A DNA stretch of 64,000 nucleotides from Streptococcus porcinus (GTDB lineage: Bacteria; Bacillota; Bacilli; Lactobacillales; Streptococcaceae). The notes beneath the pieces are model-generated. The model was not told the DNA's origin, did no database searches, and saw nothing but the letters and a program-made list of their open reading frames with translations. A program made the translations under genes and the position numbers. Where the stretch lies: contig NZ_LR594036.1 in assembly GCF_901542335.1 (NCBI RefSeq), forward strand, positions 496,001-560,000. Direction: 5' to 3'. Shown here one piece after another: positions 1 to 9,903 of this stretch; the stretch's first letter is position 1; each line of letters starts with the position of its first letter.

Positions 1-92
1 TTGCTGAATTTTCTCTTGGGAATCTCGCAGAAGGTGAGTATAGAACATTAACAGATCAGGAAAAGGCTATTGTGAAGCAGTACTTAGAGTGA
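1..92 (+). CDS. C-terminal end of a probable RsuA-family 16S rRNA pseudouridine synthase (partial)
   Basis: Only the last 29 codons are in the window, ending in TGA at 90-92. The visible tail contains the segment EGEYRTLTDQEK followed by a short helix. This resembles the end of RsuA/RluB-type pseudouridine synthases, where a G-E-[YW]-R-x-L-T motif is typical. The start and the catalytic aspartate lie upstream of the window, so the family call is an inference from this tail alone. Confidence 0.5.
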   Translation, partial: AEFSLGNLAEGEYRTLTDQEKAIVKQYLE

Positions 93-124
93 GAAAAAAT
101 ATCACATGAAAAAATTCACAATCC

Positions 125-153
125 TTGAAAAATATTAAAAGTGTCTATATACT
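125..153 (+). promoter_or_regulatory. Promoter of the MFS exporter gene
   Basis: TTGAAA at 125-130 and TATACT at 148-153 are separated by 17 bp, a good sigma-A promoter 30 bp upstream of the start codon. Confidence 0.7.
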
Positions 154-183
154 GAGTAGGTAATATTTTTAAGGAGAATAGTA

Positions 184-1329
184 ATGCCAAAAAAATTATC
201 AACTAAATGGGCAATCCTGTCCATTTCCCTTTTTTTGATGTCTCATTTAGCGATAGCCCCAGCTATTCCTAAATTATATCAATTATACCACCAGTCAAAT
301 CCTCATATTGGGCTAGCTTCAGTGGAAACCTTGGTGACAATTCCTGCGATGATGATTACTATATTTGTTATCCTCAGTAATTTTGTCGTTGCGAAAATTG
401 GTAAAAAGAATACCATTAAGCTAGGTTTAATCCTTATCTTACTTTCAGGGCTTGGTTCTTTTTTAACAAGACAATTTGTTATTGTTTTGATTTGTCGTTT
501 GCTTTTGGGGATTGGAATTGGCCTTTATAATTCTCTTTCGATAAGTATTATCAGCGATTTTTACGAGGGTGATGAGCGTGCTAATATGATTGGTTTTAGG
601 ACAGCAACTTTAAATATTGGTAAAGCTTTGACTACCTTTATTGTTGGGCTAGCTTTATTGATTGGTGTAAATTATACTTATCTTATTTACTTGTTAGTTA
701 TTCCTGTTTATTTCTTTTTCAATGCAAAGGTTCCTGAACTTGAAAATGAGCTAGTCTCTGTACGAGCTGCTCGTCTGTTTAATCGCCAAATTGCGGTATT
801 AATGTTAATTACTTTCTTGGTTGGTATTGCCTATATTGGGGCAACAGTAAAAATTCCAACTTTGTTGGTCACTAAGTATCATTATTCTAGCTTTTTTGCT
901 AGTAATATGTTGACGCTGTTAGCATTCTCAGGCATTTTTAGTGGTTTTCTTTTTGGTCAGTTAGCAAAAGTGTTGCAAGAAAAAACTCTGCTAGTCATGT
1001 TGAGCATGATGGCGGCTGGAAATTTAATTTTCACCTTTGGGAATTTGCCAATTCTCTTTTTCATAGCTGCTTTTCTAATAGGAGCTAGCTTTGTAGGAAC
1101 TATGTCATCAGTCTTCTATTTTATTGCTAAGCATTTTGGTAAGGAACACAATCATTTTATTACCAGCTTGGCTATTACCGCTGGCAACATTGGTGTAATC
1201 TTAACGCCTATTATTTTAACAAAACTACCATCAGCTTTACATTTGGAAGCTTTTGTGACACCTTTTGCTATTAGCGTTGGTCTGATGGTCGTCAGCTTGT
1301 TACTCTATCCACTTTTGAAAAAAGACTAA
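184..1329 (+). CDS. Major facilitator superfamily transporter
   Basis: 381 residues, almost entirely hydrophobic, with about 12 predicted membrane segments, so this is an inner-membrane transporter. The N-terminal half carries an MFS-like loop after TM2 (VAKIGKKNTIKLG) and a second conserved region (CRLLLGIGIGLYNS) at about residue 103. Family knowledge suggests proton-driven efflux or uptake of a small molecule; the substrate cannot be read from the sequence. ATG at 184 follows an AGGAGA ribosome site. It is a single-gene unit with its own promoter and a strong terminator, separate from coiA. Confidence 0.85.
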   Translation: MPKKLSTKWAILSISLFLMSHLAIAPAIPKLYQLYHQSNPHIGLASVETLVTIPAMMITIFVILSNFVVAKIGKKNTIKLGLILILLSGLGSFLTRQFVIVLICRLLLGIGIGLYNSLSISIISDFYEGDERANMIGFRTATLNIGKALTTFIVGLALLIGVNYTYLIYLLVIPVYFFFNAKVPELENELVSVRAARLFNRQIAVLMLITFLVGIAYIGATVKIPTLLVTKYHYSSFFASNMLTLLAFSGIFSGFLFGQLAKVLQEKTLLVMLSMMAAGNLIFTFGNLPILFFIAAFLIGASFVGTMSSVFYFIAKHFGKEHNHFITSLAITAGNIGVILTPIILTKLPSALHLEAFVTPFAISVGLMVVSLLLYPLLKKD

Positions 1330-1335
1330 AAGTGT

Positions 1336-1364
1336 TGAGCTATCTTAGGATAGCTCATTTTTTT
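1336..1364 (+). terminator. Rho-independent terminator of the MFS gene
   Basis: A perfect 9-bp stem (TGAGCTATC / GATAGCTCA) with a TTAG loop is followed by seven T. The T tract runs into the CIN-like box of coiA. Confidence 0.85.
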
Positions 1365-1370
1365 CGAATA
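1363..1370 (+). promoter_or_regulatory. CIN-box (ComX/SigX competence promoter) of coiA
   Basis: TTCGAATA matches the streptococcal combox TACGAATA at 7 of 8 positions. It lies 28 bp before the coiA start codon, as expected for a late competence promoter. Confidence 0.65.
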
Positions 1371-1397
1371 AAAAGGTAGGGAAAAGAGGAGGAATTG

Positions 1398-2348
1398 ATG
1401 CTAAAAGCCGTAGACAGTTATGGGAAGACAATCTCCTTATTAGAAAAAGTTCCGGATAAGGGAGATTATTATTGTCCATTATGCCGAGGGAAGCTTTGCT
1501 TAAAAAAGGGAAAAGTGATACGCCCTCATTTTGCTCATCTGAATTTACGTGATTGTCAATTTTTTCAGGAAAATGAGTCGGTTGAACATCTCACTTTAAA
1601 GGCTTTGGTCTACAATGCCTTACGGCCACTACACAATGTAGAAATTGAAAAATACATTGAGACATGTGGCCAGGTTTCAGATATTATGGTCAATCATAAG
1701 TTAGCTCTTGAGATTCAATGTAGCCCCTTGCCAATAGAGCGTTTAATGGTGAGGACTAGTTCTTACCAGGAAAAAGGAATTTTTGTTCGGTGGCTCTTAG
1801 GACAAAAGCTTTGGTTGAAGAATAAATTGACTGCTTTGCAAAAGCAATTTTTATATTATTCTAAAACTTATGGTTTTCATCTCTGGGAATTGGATGTCAA
1901 AAAGCGAGAAATCCGACTACAGTATATGATCCATCTTAATCTCTTTGGGAAAGTGTATTTCCAAACAGAAACTTATTCCTTAACTCATGATTTACTAGCT
2001 GTTTTGAGATTACCATATAAGGGAATTCCTGCCAAAAAAATGAAGATTTACATGCAAGATAAAGTAAAGTTAAGCATTCAAAAAGCTCTTCGAAAGAAAA
2101 ATGCTTATTGGATGAAAGAGCAAGAAAAAGCTTATTTAAAAGGGGATAATTTATTAGCGAGACAAACAGAAGAGTTCTATCCTCAAATCTACCCTCCACG
2201 GTCAGATGTCGGCTTTTGTCAGATTAAAATGGATTATCTATCAGACTATCGGCGCTTTTGCTGTTATTACAAGAATATTAAGAATAAGAAGGTGCAAACG
2301 ATTCATCCTCCACTCTTTTATGATAAAATAGGGGAAAAGAAAATTTAG
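1398..2348 (+). CDS. coiA: Competence protein CoiA
   Basis: 316 residues. CoiA is a late competence protein of naturally transformable streptococci that promotes recombination of incoming DNA. The N-terminal part has a CPLCRGKL segment followed by RPHFAHL, the usual CoiA zinc-finger-like signature. It continues into a nuclease-like region containing DIMVNHKLALEIQCS, where acidic residues and E-x-Q resemble a restriction-like fold. ATG at 1398 is preferred over the TTG at 1395 because only the former is 5 nt from GAGGAGG. The gene is followed after 9 bp by pepF, whose ribosome site overlaps the coiA stop, so the two form an operon. A near-consensus CIN box lies upstream. Confidence 0.85.
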   Translation: MLKAVDSYGKTISLLEKVPDKGDYYCPLCRGKLCLKKGKVIRPHFAHLNLRDCQFFQENESVEHLTLKALVYNALRPLHNVEIEKYIETCGQVSDIMVNHKLALEIQCSPLPIERLMVRTSSYQEKGIFVRWLLGQKLWLKNKLTALQKQFLYYSKTYGFHLWELDVKKREIRLQYMIHLNLFGKVYFQTETYSLTHDLLAVLRLPYKGIPAKKMKIYMQDKVKLSIQKALRKKNAYWMKEQEKAYLKGDNLLARQTEEFYPQIYPPRSDVGFCQIKMDYLSDYRRFCCYYKNIKNKKVQTIHPPLFYDKIGEKKI

Positions 2349-2357
2349 GAGGTTATG

Positions 2358-4160
2358 ATGGCAGATAATAGAAGTCATTTGGAAGAAAAGTACACATGGG
2401 ATTTGACTACTATCTTTGATAGTGATCAAAGATGGGAAACGGAAGTTAATGCCTTAAAAATAGACTTAGAAAAGGCTCAGTCTTTAGCTGGACAGCTTTT
2501 AGACTCAGCGAAAAATTTATTAGAAACAACGGAAGTCCAATTGGATTTGTCAAGACGTATTGAAAAGGTCTATGTCTACGCTCATATGAAAAATGATCAA
2601 GATACGACAGTTGCAAAATACCAGGAATATCAATCAAAAGCATCAGCTTTATATGCAAAATTTAGTGAAGTTTTTTCGTTTTATGAGCCAGAATTCATGA
2701 CTATTCTTCCGAACCAATTTGATGAATTTCTTAAGGAAGAACCTAAATTGGAAGACTATCATCACTTCTTTGAAAAACTTCTTAAAAATAAAGAACATGT
2801 TCTTAGTCAAGCTGAGGAAGAACTTCTAGCAGGAGCTCAAGAAATTTTTAACGGTGCCGAAGAGACCTTTGGACTTTTAGATAATGCTGATATCCAATTT
2901 CCAATTATCAAAGATGAAAAAGGACAAGATGTTGAAATTACGCACGGTAATTTTATCCACTTGATGGAATCTAAAGATCGTCAAGTTCGTCAAGCTGCTT
3001 ATGAAGCCTTATACAGTACCTATGAACAATTTCAACATACTTATGCTAAAACACTCCAAACTAATGTTAAGGTAAACAATTATAAGGCACGCGTTCATCA
3101 TTATGAATCTGCCCGTCAAGCTGCTATGACCGCAAACTTTATTCCCGAAACAGTTTACGATACCCTTCTAGAAGTTGTTAACCGTAAGCTTCCATTATTA
3201 CATCGGTATTTAGAATTAAGAAAAAAAATATTAGGTTTAGAGAGTTTAAAAATGTATGATGTCTACACACCGCTATCTCAAACCGACCTATCTGTCAATT
3301 ATGACCAAGCTTTGGAAAAAGCTGAAAAAGTCTTATCTATTTTTGGAAAAGAGTATAGTGACTATGTTCACCAAGCCTTTTCGGAAAGATGGATTGATGT
3401 TCATGTCAATAAAGGGAAAAGATCCGGGGCTTATTCAGGTGGGTCTTACGACACTAAAGCTTTTATGCTGTTAAACTGGCAGGATAATTTAGACAACCTC
3501 TATACCTTGGTGCATGAGACAGGCCATAGTTTGCATTCAACTCTAACACGAAAAAACCAACCTTATGTCTATGGGGATTACAGTATTTTCTTGGCAGAGA
3601 TTGCTTCAACAACAAATGAAAACATCTTAACAGAGGCTTTATTGAAAGATGTTACAGATGAAAAAGAACGCTTTGCTATTCTAAATAATTACTTGGATGG
3701 CTTTAGAGGAACTATTTTCCGCCAAAGTCAATTTGCTGAATTTGAACATGCTATTTATCAAGCTGACCAAAATGGTGATGTCTTAACAAGTGATTATCTA
3801 AATCACTTATATGCACAGTTGAATGAAAAATATTACGGTTTAGCTAAAGAAGATAACTATTATATTCAATATGAGTGGGCACGTATTCCTCATTTCTATT
3901 ATAATTATTATGTTTATCAATATGCTACAGGTTTTGCGGCAGCAAGTTATTTAGCAAACAAGATTGTTCATGGCCAACAAAAGGATATTGATAACTATTT
4001 GTCTTATCTAAAAGCCGGTAATTCTGATTATCCATTGAATGTTATAGCAAAAGCAGGCGTGGACATGACCAACGAAGCTTATTTAGAAGATGCCTTTACT
4101 ATTTTTGAAGAACGTCTTACAGAATTAGAGGCTCTAGTCGAGAAAGGTGTTCATTTATAA
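2358..4160 (+). CDS. pepF: Oligoendopeptidase F (M3B metallopeptidase)
   Basis: 600 residues, the normal length for the PepF/PepB family. The zinc site HETGH is at about residue 387, and the downstream glutamate ligand is in [11 protein letters not shown]. These cytoplasmic enzymes cut short peptides of about 7-17 residues; streptococcal members have been linked to peptide and pheromone turnover. The second of two adjacent ATGs (2358) is better spaced from AGGAGG (2347-2352) than the first (2355). It is co-transcribed with coiA, so competence induction may reach it. Confidence 0.9.
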   Translation: MADNRSHLEEKYTWDLTTIFDSDQRWETEVNALKIDLEKAQSLAGQLLDSAKNLLETTEVQLDLSRRIEKVYVYAHMKNDQDTTVAKYQEYQSKASALYAKFSEVFSFYEPEFMTILPNQFDEFLKEEPKLEDYHHFFEKLLKNKEHVLSQAEEELLAGAQEIFNGAEETFGLLDNADIQFPIIKDEKGQDVEITHGNFIHLMESKDRQVRQAAYEALYSTYEQFQHTYAKTLQTNVKVNNYKARVHHYESARQAAMTANFIPETVYDTLLEVVNRKLPLLHRYLELRKKILGLESLKMYDVYTPLSQTDLSVNYDQALEKAEKVLSIFGKEYSDYVHQAFSERWIDVHVNKGKRSGAYSGGSYDTKAFMLLNWQDNLDNLYTLVHETGHSLHSTLTRKNQPYVYGDYSIFLAEIASTTNENILTEALLKDVTDEKERFAILNNYLDGFRGTIFRQSQFAEFEHAIYQADQNGDVLTSDYLNHLYAQLNEKYYGLAKEDNYYIQYEWARIPHFYYNYYVYQYATGFAAASYLANKIVHGQQKDIDNYLSYLKAGNSDYPLNVIAKAGVDMTNEAYLEDAFTIFEERLTELEALVEKGVHL

Positions 4161-4237
4161 AAAAATATTTGATAATTCTTTCGCCTAGAAAATATGTTTA
4201 TATGGAGACTATTTTGCTTAAAAACAAGGAGCGATAA

Positions 4238-4879
4238 ATGGGGAAATGGGTTATTTTTGATATGGATGGTGTTATCGTAGACTCGGAGTATATTTTCTTA
4301 TCAAGTAAAACAGAAATGTTGTTAGATCGAGGAATTAACACAGATGAGACGTATCAATATCAGTTTATGGGGACAACTTTTGATTACATGTGGCGTGTGA
4401 TGAAAGAAGAGTGCCAACTTGCTGATTCGGTAGAAGAATTAATTGCAGAGATGAATAATAGACGAGAAGAGATTATAGCTAGAGATGGTGTCAGAGCTGT
4501 TAAAGGTATTAAAGAGTTAGTAACTTACTTAGTAGATTTGGGTTACCAACTAGCAGTAGCATCTTCTTCCCCGAAAGCTGATATTAATCATAATCTGTCA
4601 GAATTAGGTCTCACGCAGTATTTTACGGTCACTGTAAGTGGTGAAGAAGTGGCTCGTTCAAAACCAGCACCAGACGTTTTTCTTAGAGCAGCAGAATTAC
4701 TGGGTGCGATTCCAGAAGCAACATTTGTCTTTGAAGATACCAGAAATGGTAGTTTAGCAGCTAAAGCGGCAGGAATGATTTGTTTTGGTTTTGTAAATCC
4801 AGATTATCCTAAGCAAGATATGACAGCTTGTGATGAAGTTTTCGAAAAATTTGAGGATTCCTATTGTTTCTTTCGCTAA
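4238..4879 (+). CDS. HAD-superfamily phosphatase, beta-phosphoglucomutase-like
   Basis: 213 residues. Motif I is DMDGVIVDSE at residues 8-17, with the nucleophile D8 and acid/base D10. The Ser/Thr motif is in VASSSPKAD, the lysine in RSKPAPD and the acidic pair in VFEDTRNG. The helical cap between motifs I and II puts it in the beta-PGM-like/phosphatase subgroup that acts on sugar phosphates. The true substrate is not evident. A clear AAGGAG ribosome site precedes the ATG. It lies 77 bp after pepF with no obvious terminator between. Confidence 0.85.
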   Translation: MGKWVIFDMDGVIVDSEYIFLSSKTEMLLDRGINTDETYQYQFMGTTFDYMWRVMKEECQLADSVEELIAEMNNRREEIIARDGVRAVKGIKELVTYLVDLGYQLAVASSSPKADINHNLSELGLTQYFTVTVSGEEVARSKPAPDVFLRAAELLGAIPEATFVFEDTRNGSLAAKAAGMICFGFVNPDYPKQDMTACDEVFEKFEDSYCFFR

Positions 4880-4918
4880 GTGTTTTTTGTTATTTGGCTA
4901 TTTAGGTAAAAAGTAGAT

Positions 4919-4965
4919 GCCAACCCCTCATTAGGATTAGTGGTGGTTGACACTAAAAGTTTTTT
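4919..4965 (+). terminator. Possible weak terminator hairpin
   Basis: GCCAACC at 4919 can pair imperfectly with GGTTGAC at 4945-4951, followed after 8 nt by TTTTTT. The stem is interrupted, so termination efficiency is doubtful. Confidence 0.3.
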
Positions 4966-5001
4966 GAGCGGGGATAATGGAAGCTAAGTACTTCACACTT
5001 C

Positions 5002-5031
5002 TTGACACTGCTTGATAGACTGTGATATGCT
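5002..5031 (+). promoter_or_regulatory. Promoter of the O-methyltransferase gene, apparently giving a leaderless mRNA
   Basis: TTGACA at 5002-5007 and the extended -10 TGA-TATGCT (hexamer 5026-5031) are 18 bp apart. The ATG starts 7 nt after the last -10 base, where transcription would begin, and no Shine-Dalgarno sequence is present. Confidence 0.65.
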
Positions 5032-5037
5032 AAATTT

Positions 5038-5745
5038 ATGGTTGAATCGTATAGTAAAAATGCAAATCACAATATGCGTCGTCCGGTTGTGAAAGAAGAA
5101 ATTGTTGACTTTTTAAGAAATAGGCAAGCACCTAATACAGGTTTTTTAGCTGATATCGAGGCTTTTGCGCATCGCGAAAATATTCCTATCATTCAGCATG
5201 AAGTGGTGGCTTATTTTCGTGTCTTGTTGCAAGCCTTACAGCCGAAAGACATCCTTGAAATTGGGACTGCAATTGGCTTTTCGACCTTGTTGATGGCTGA
5301 CACGCTTCCTCATGCGAGGATAAAAACAATTGATCGCAATCCAGAGATGATCAGTTTAGCCAAAGATAATTTTTCTAAACATGATTATCGCAAACAAATT
5401 ACCCTTTTAGAGGGGGATGCAGTAGATATTATTGGACAGATAGACCAGCAATTTGACTTTGTTTTTATAGATTCTGCAAAATCTAAATACATTGTATTTT
5501 TACCAGAAATCTTAAAGCGCTTAAAGAGAGGTGGTATTATTATCTTTGACGATGTTTTCCAAGGGGGAGACATTGCTAAGCCGATTGAAGAGGTTAGGCG
5601 AGGTCAGAGAACTATTTATCGAGGACTTCATAGATTGTTTGAGGCTACTTTAAATCATCCTGGTCTAAGTTCAAGTTTGATTCCACTTAGCGATGGCCTT
5701 TTGATGGTACGCAAAAATCAGGAATGTGTCGATTTAGTTGATTAA
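5038..5745 (+). CDS. SAM-dependent O-methyltransferase (family 3, caffeoyl-CoA/COMT-like)
   Basis: 235 residues with a Rossmann methyltransferase fold. Motif I is ILEIGTAIGFSTLL at about residue 76, an acidic ribose-binding residue lies in KTIDRNPEM, and metal/substrate residues are in FIDSAKSKY and IIFDDVF. It resembles cation-dependent O-methyltransferases related to catechol O-methyltransferase; the bacterial substrate is unknown. The ATG at 5038 lacks a ribosome site but lies exactly at the expected transcription start of a strong promoter. It precedes prsA by 62 bp, a common neighbourhood in streptococci. Confidence 0.85.
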   Translation: MVESYSKNANHNMRRPVVKEEIVDFLRNRQAPNTGFLADIEAFAHRENIPIIQHEVVAYFRVLLQALQPKDILEIGTAIGFSTLLMADTLPHARIKTIDRNPEMISLAKDNFSKHDYRKQITLLEGDAVDIIGQIDQQFDFVFIDSAKSKYIVFLPEILKRLKRGGIIIFDDVFQGGDIAKPIEEVRRGQRTIYRGLHRLFEATLNHPGLSSSLIPLSDGLLMVRKNQECVDLVD

Positions 5746-5763
5746 GTAATATTTAAGAAATTA

Positions 5764-5772
5764 TGTTATAAT
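5764..5772 (+). promoter_or_regulatory. Extended -10 promoter of prsA
   Basis: TG-T-TATAAT (hexamer 5767-5772), 35 bp before the prsA ATG. No convincing -35 hexamer is seen, which fits an extended -10 element. Confidence 0.55.
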
Positions 5773-5807
5773 GATTTGGTTAAAGATAAAGAAGGAGCAC
5801 ATTAAAA

Positions 5808-6749
5808 ATGAAAAAATCGAATAAGCTAGTTACAGGATTTGTAACTTTGGCTTCTGTAATGACCTTGGCTGCATGTAGTTCAACTAATGATAGTACCAAA
5901 GTTGTTACGATGAAGGGTGACACCATTACTGTTACTGACTTTTATAAGGAAGCTAAAACATCAACTGCTGCTCAGCAGTCAATGTTAAGTTTGATTATGT
6001 CTCGTGTTTTTGAACAAGAATACGGAAAGAAAGTTTCTGATAAAAAAGTAGAAGAATCATATAACAAGACAGCTAAGCAATATGGTTCATCATTCTCAGA
6101 TGCTCTTGGTCAGGCTGGATTAACAACTGAAACTTATAAAAAACAAATTCGTACAACAATGTTAGTAGAGTACGCTGTTAAGCAAGAAGCAAAAAAAGAA
6201 TTAATAGAAGCGAATTATAAGAAAGCTTTTGAGTCTTATAGCCCAGAAATGACAACTCAAGTTATTATTATGGATGATGAAGCCAAAGCTAAAAAAGTGT
6301 TAGAAGAAGTTAAAGCTGAAGGTGCTGATTTCTCTAAAATAGCTAAAGAAAATACTGTTGAATCAGCTAAAAAGATTGATTTCACTTTTGACTCAGCGGG
6401 AACTGATTTACCATCAGATGTTATTTCTGCTGCAGGTAAGCTAAATGAAGGTGCTAAATCCGAATTGCTCACTGTTATGGATCCGTCAACTTATCAGAAA
6501 AAATACTATATCGTAAATATGGTTAAGAAATCTGAGAAAAAATCGGACTGGAAAGAGTACAAAAAACGCTTAACAGAAATCATCATGAAATCAAAAGAAA
6601 ATGATACGGCTTTCCAAAATAAGGTTATCTCTAAAACTTTGGACAAAGCCAACGTTAAGATTAAAGACAAAGCCTTTGCTAATATCTTGTCACAATTTGC
6701 TTCTAACAAAGGTAAAGGTGGAATTTCTTCAACAGTAGGTAAAAAATAA
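5808..6749 (+). CDS. prsA: Foldase lipoprotein PrsA (parvulin-type peptidyl-prolyl isomerase)
   Basis: 313 residues. A lipoprotein signal peptide ends in the lipobox L-A-A-C with C23, so the mature protein is anchored to the outer face of the membrane. An N-terminal chaperone-like helical region is followed by a central parvulin (PPIC) domain at about residues 145-240. The C-terminal tail is lysine-rich. The known role is folding of secreted proteins between membrane and wall. ATG follows GAAGGAGC. It lies upstream of alaS, with a separate strong promoter between them. Confidence 0.9.
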   Translation: MKKSNKLVTGFVTLASVMTLAACSSTNDSTKVVTMKGDTITVTDFYKEAKTSTAAQQSMLSLIMSRVFEQEYGKKVSDKKVEESYNKTAKQYGSSFSDALGQAGLTTETYKKQIRTTMLVEYAVKQEAKKELIEANYKKAFESYSPEMTTQVIIMDDEAKAKKVLEEVKAEGADFSKIAKENTVESAKKIDFTFDSAGTDLPSDVISAAGKLNEGAKSELLTVMDPSTYQKKYYIVNMVKKSEKKSDWKEYKKRLTEIIMKSKENDTAFQNKVISKTLDKANVKIKDKAFANILSQFASNKGKGGISSTVGKK

Positions 6750-6756
6750 TTAAGGT

Positions 6757-6785
6757 TTGACCCGACTAAAAAAAGAAGTTATAAT
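6757..6785 (+). promoter_or_regulatory. Promoter of the alaS T-box leader
   Basis: TTGACC at 6757-6762 and TATAAT at 6780-6785 with a 17-bp spacer. Transcription should start near 6792, giving a leader of about 320 nt. Confidence 0.75.
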
Positions 6786-6791
6786 AAGACC

Positions 6792-6969
6792 ATTAAGAAT
6801 TGCTAATAATTAGGATTTTCACCAGAAAAGTGACGGTTGATGCGAGTCATGATTATTCTTATTAGCATGCTACTTAATAAATACAATTACATATAACAAT
6901 AAAGATAATGACAAGTTCATTGAATGGAGGTGGTACCGCGGTTTTCGCCCTCTATACAGTGCACTTGTC
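6792..6969 (+). promoter_or_regulatory. T-box riboswitch (tRNA-Ala specific) upstream of alaS
   Basis: Stem I is formed by ATTAAG (6792-6797) with CTTAAT (6873-6878) and GCTAATAA (6802-6809) with TTATTAGC (6859-6866). The internal loop between these helices holds GCT at 6869-6871, an alanine specifier codon followed by A. The T-box core GGAGGTGGTACCGCGG is at 6926-6941. Its UGGU bulge would pair with the ACCA end of uncharged tRNA-Ala. GAGG/CCTC and GCG/CGC form the antiterminator. The whole core is enclosed by GACAAGT (6910) / ACTTGTC (6963-6969) followed by TTTT. I see no classical competing terminator. Confidence 0.85.
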
Positions 6970-7114
6970 TTTTATCTTGATTAGGAAAAAAGGAAGGAAA
7001 GAAAGTTTTAAGACAAAAAGATGAGTTCAAACTCAATGAAACATTTTTAAAATGTGGTGAGTGAATCTTCTTGTAACAATTACTCCTTGTTGAGGAACTT
7101 TCTAACATGTAACA

Positions 7115-9736
7115 ATGAAAACTTTAACATCTGCAGAAATTCGTCAAATGTGGTTAGATTTTTGGAAATCAAAAGGTCATGCTATTGAGCCTTCAGCTAA
7201 CCTTGTTCCGGTAAATGATCCTACGCTGCTCTGGATTAACTCGGGAGTCGCTACTTTAAAAAAATATTTTGATGGTTCTGTAATTCCTGAGAATCCAAGA
7301 ATTACAAATGCTCAAAAATCTATACGTACAAATGATATTGAAAATGTAGGCAAGACGGCTCGTCATCATACTATGTTTGAGATGCTGGGCAATTTCTCTA
7401 TTGGAGATTATTTCCGTGATGAGGCTATTGAATGGGGGTTTGAACTCCTAACAAGTCCAGAATGGTTTGATTTTCCAAAAGATAAACTTTATATGACTTA
7501 TTATCCAGCAGATACTGATTCTTACAATCGTTGGGTTGCGTTGGGTGTAGACCCAAGTCACTTAATTCCTTTAGAGGAAAACTTCTGGGAAATTGGTGCG
7601 GGTCCTTCAGGTCCAGATACTGAGATTTTCTTTGATCGTGGCCCAGCCTTTGACCCAGAAAACATTGGGATCCGTCTTTTGGAAGAGGATCTTGAAAATG
7701 ATCGTTACATCGAAATTTGGAATATTGTTTTGTCTCAATTCAATGCTGATCCTGATGTGCCTCGTTCTGAATATAAAGAACTTCCTAATAAGAATATTGA
7801 TACTGGTGCAGGTTTAGAACGCCTAGTTGCCGTGATGCAAGGGGCTAAGACAAATTTTGAAACTGACCTCTTCATGCCGATTATTCAAGAAGTTGAGAAA
7901 CTCTCCGGTAAAGATTATGATCCAGATGGCGATAATATGAGCTTTAAGGTTATTGCTGATCATATTCGCGCTCTTTCATTTGCGATTGGCGATGGGGCCC
8001 TACCTGGGAATGAAGGTCGCGGCTATGTGCTTCGTCGGTTGCTTCGTCGTGCAGTCATGCATGGTCGTCGATTAGGAATTACCAAGACTTTCCTTTACAA
8101 ATTGGTTGTGACAGTTGGTCAAATCATGGAATCTTATTATCCTGAAATTCTTGAAAAACGTGATTTTATCGAAAAGATTGTTAAACGTGAGGAGGAAACT
8201 TTTGCCCGTACTATTGATGCCGGATCAGGTCATTTGGATCAATTGCTAGCGCAGTTAAAAGAAGAGGGCAAAGATACGCTTGAAGGAAAAGATATCTTTA
8301 AATTATACGATACCTATGGTTTCCCACTAGAATTAACTGAGGAAATGGCAGAAGATGCAGGTTATAAGATTGATCAAGAAGGCTTCAAAGCTGCTATGAA
8401 AGAACAACAAGATCGTGCGCGTGCAGCTGTTGTAAAAGGTGGCTCAATGGGGATGCAAAATGAAACCTTAGCAGGTATTGTTGAACCGTCAGAATTTTCC
8501 TATAAAGAAGAAACCTTAGACGCTAAACTTTCAGTTATTATCGTGGATAACGAACGTAGCGATATGGTTTCTGAAGGTCAAGCTCTACTTGTTTTTGATC
8601 GTACACCGTTTTATGCGGAGATGGGTGGACAAGTGGCAGACCACGGTGTTATAAAAAATGCAAGTGGCGATATACTTGCCAAAGTGATTGATGTGCAAAA
8701 AGCACCAAATGGGCAGGCACTACATACTGTTGAAGTCTTTGCAAGTCTTTCAGTTGCTGCTATCTATACTTTAGAAATCGACCATAAACGTCGCTATGCT
8801 GTTGAGAAAAATCATACGGCAACCCATTTATTACATGCTGCCTTACATCATGTTATTGGCCAACATGCAACTCAGGCGGGTTCATTGAATGAAGAAAGCT
8901 TCCTACGTTTTGATTTTACACATTTTGAAGCGGTCACAGCAGAGGAACTCCGTCGAATTGAAGAAGAAGTTAATCAGCAAATTTGGAACGCTATTACCGT
9001 TAAAACGATTGAAACAGATGTTGACACAGCTAAATCAATGGGAGCAATGGCTTTATTTGGTGAAAAATATGGCAAGGTTGTCCGTGTTGTTAAAATTGGT
9101 GATTATTCAGTTGAACTTTGCGGTGGGACTCACCTTAACAACACATCAGAAATCGGTCTCTTTAAAATTGTCAAAGAAGAGGGAATTGGATCAGGAACAC
9201 GTCGGATTTTAGCCCTAACAGGTCAACAAGCTTTTGAGGCTTTCCGTCAACGCGAAGATGCCCTTAAAGAAATTGCTGCTAATTTAAAAGCCCCACAATT
9301 AAAAGAAGTTCCTGCTAAAGTTGCTAGCCTTTCTGAACAGGTTCGTGACTTGCAAAAAGAAAATTATGAGCTCAAAGAAAAGGCTGCAGCGGCACAAGCT
9401 GGAGACCTCTTTAAAGAGGTTAAGGAAGTAAATGGCCACAGATACATTGCGACCGAGGTTTCTGTAGCAGATGCTGGTGCATTGCGAACTTTTGCTGATA
9501 ACTGGAAGCAAAAAGATTATTCTGATATCTTAGTTCTAGTTGCTGCCATTGGTGAAAAAGTAAATGTACTAGTTGCGAGCAGAGATAAGGCTGTTCACGC
9601 TGGTAATCTCATTAAGAATTTGGCACCAATTGTTTCTGGCCGTGGTGGAGGGAAACCTGATATGGCTATGGCAGGTGGTTCTGATGCGAGCCAAATCTCA
9701 GCTTTGCTATCAGCAGTTCCAAACTTCTTGAAATAA
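7115..9736 (+). CDS. alaS: Alanyl-tRNA synthetase
   Basis: 873 residues, full length for a bacterial AlaRS. The class II catalytic domain occupies about residues 1-450 ([12 protein letters not shown] and the GAGLERL region). The editing domain has the zinc motif THLLH at about residue 570 and CGGTH at about residue 669. The C-terminal DHHA1-like domain ends in a glycine-rich segment ([15 protein letters not shown]). It charges tRNA-Ala and clears mischarged Ser/Gly. The start is fixed by homology and by an in-frame TAA at 7103-7105. No ribosome site lies at normal spacing: GAGGAA is 18 nt away. It is regulated by the upstream T-box. Confidence 0.97.
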   Translation: MKTLTSAEIRQMWLDFWKSKGHAIEPSANLVPVNDPTLLWINSGVATLKKYFDGSVIPENPRITNAQKSIRTNDIENVGKTARHHTMFEMLGNFSIGDYFRDEAIEWGFELLTSPEWFDFPKDKLYMTYYPADTDSYNRWVALGVDPSHLIPLEENFWEIGAGPSGPDTEIFFDRGPAFDPENIGIRLLEEDLENDRYIEIWNIVLSQFNADPDVPRSEYKELPNKNIDTGAGLERLVAVMQGAKTNFETDLFMPIIQEVEKLSGKDYDPDGDNMSFKVIADHIRALSFAIGDGALPGNEGRGYVLRRLLRRAVMHGRRLGITKTFLYKLVVTVGQIMESYYPEILEKRDFIEKIVKREEETFARTIDAGSGHLDQLLAQLKEEGKDTLEGKDIFKLYDTYGFPLELTEEMAEDAGYKIDQEGFKAAMKEQQDRARAAVVKGGSMGMQNETLAGIVEPSEFSYKEETLDAKLSVIIVDNERSDMVSEGQALLVFDRTPFYAEMGGQVADHGVIKNASGDILAKVIDVQKAPNGQALHTVEVFASLSVAAIYTLEIDHKRRYAVEKNHTATHLLHAALHHVIGQHATQAGSLNEESFLRFDFTHFEAVTAEELRRIEEEVNQQIWNAITVKTIETDVDTAKSMGAMALFGEKYGKVVRVVKIGDYSVELCGGTHLNNTSEIGLFKIVKEEGIGSGTRRILALTGQQAFEAFRQREDALKEIAANLKAPQLKEVPAKVASLSEQVRDLQKENYELKEKAAAAQAGDLFKEVKEVNGHRYIATEVSVADAGALRTFADNWKQKDYSDILVLVAAIGEKVNVLVASRDKAVHAGNLIKNLAPIVSGRGGGKPDMAMAGGSDASQISALLSAVPNFLK

Positions 9737-9773
9737 TAAGTGCTTACACAATTGTTTCTTATGTACTGAAAAT

Positions 9774-9812
9774 AAGGTATGATGTGCTATAAACAAGGAC
9801 ATCATACCTTTT
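9774..9812 (+). terminator. Terminator of alaS
   Basis: A 12-bp perfect stem AAGGTATGATGT (9774-9785) / ACATCATACCTT (9799-9810) with a 13-nt loop ends in TTTT. Confidence 0.8.
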
Positions 9813-9903
9813 GTCATTTTGAAATTGATTCTATTAGCCCTAAGAACTTTTTGTTCTAGTTTGGAGAGGGTTTGATTAGGCTTTAATGTGTTTAATATCA
9901 TAG

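Noticed and set aside
4919..4965. Strong terminator or riboswitch upstream of the O-methyltransferase
   Set aside because: The stem has several mismatches and the T run is displaced; kept only as a weak terminator candidate.
9710..9901. Minus-strand 63-codon frame between alaS and the CLC gene
   Set aside because: No ribosome site, runs through the alaS terminator and into the alaS end, and has no recognisable domain.
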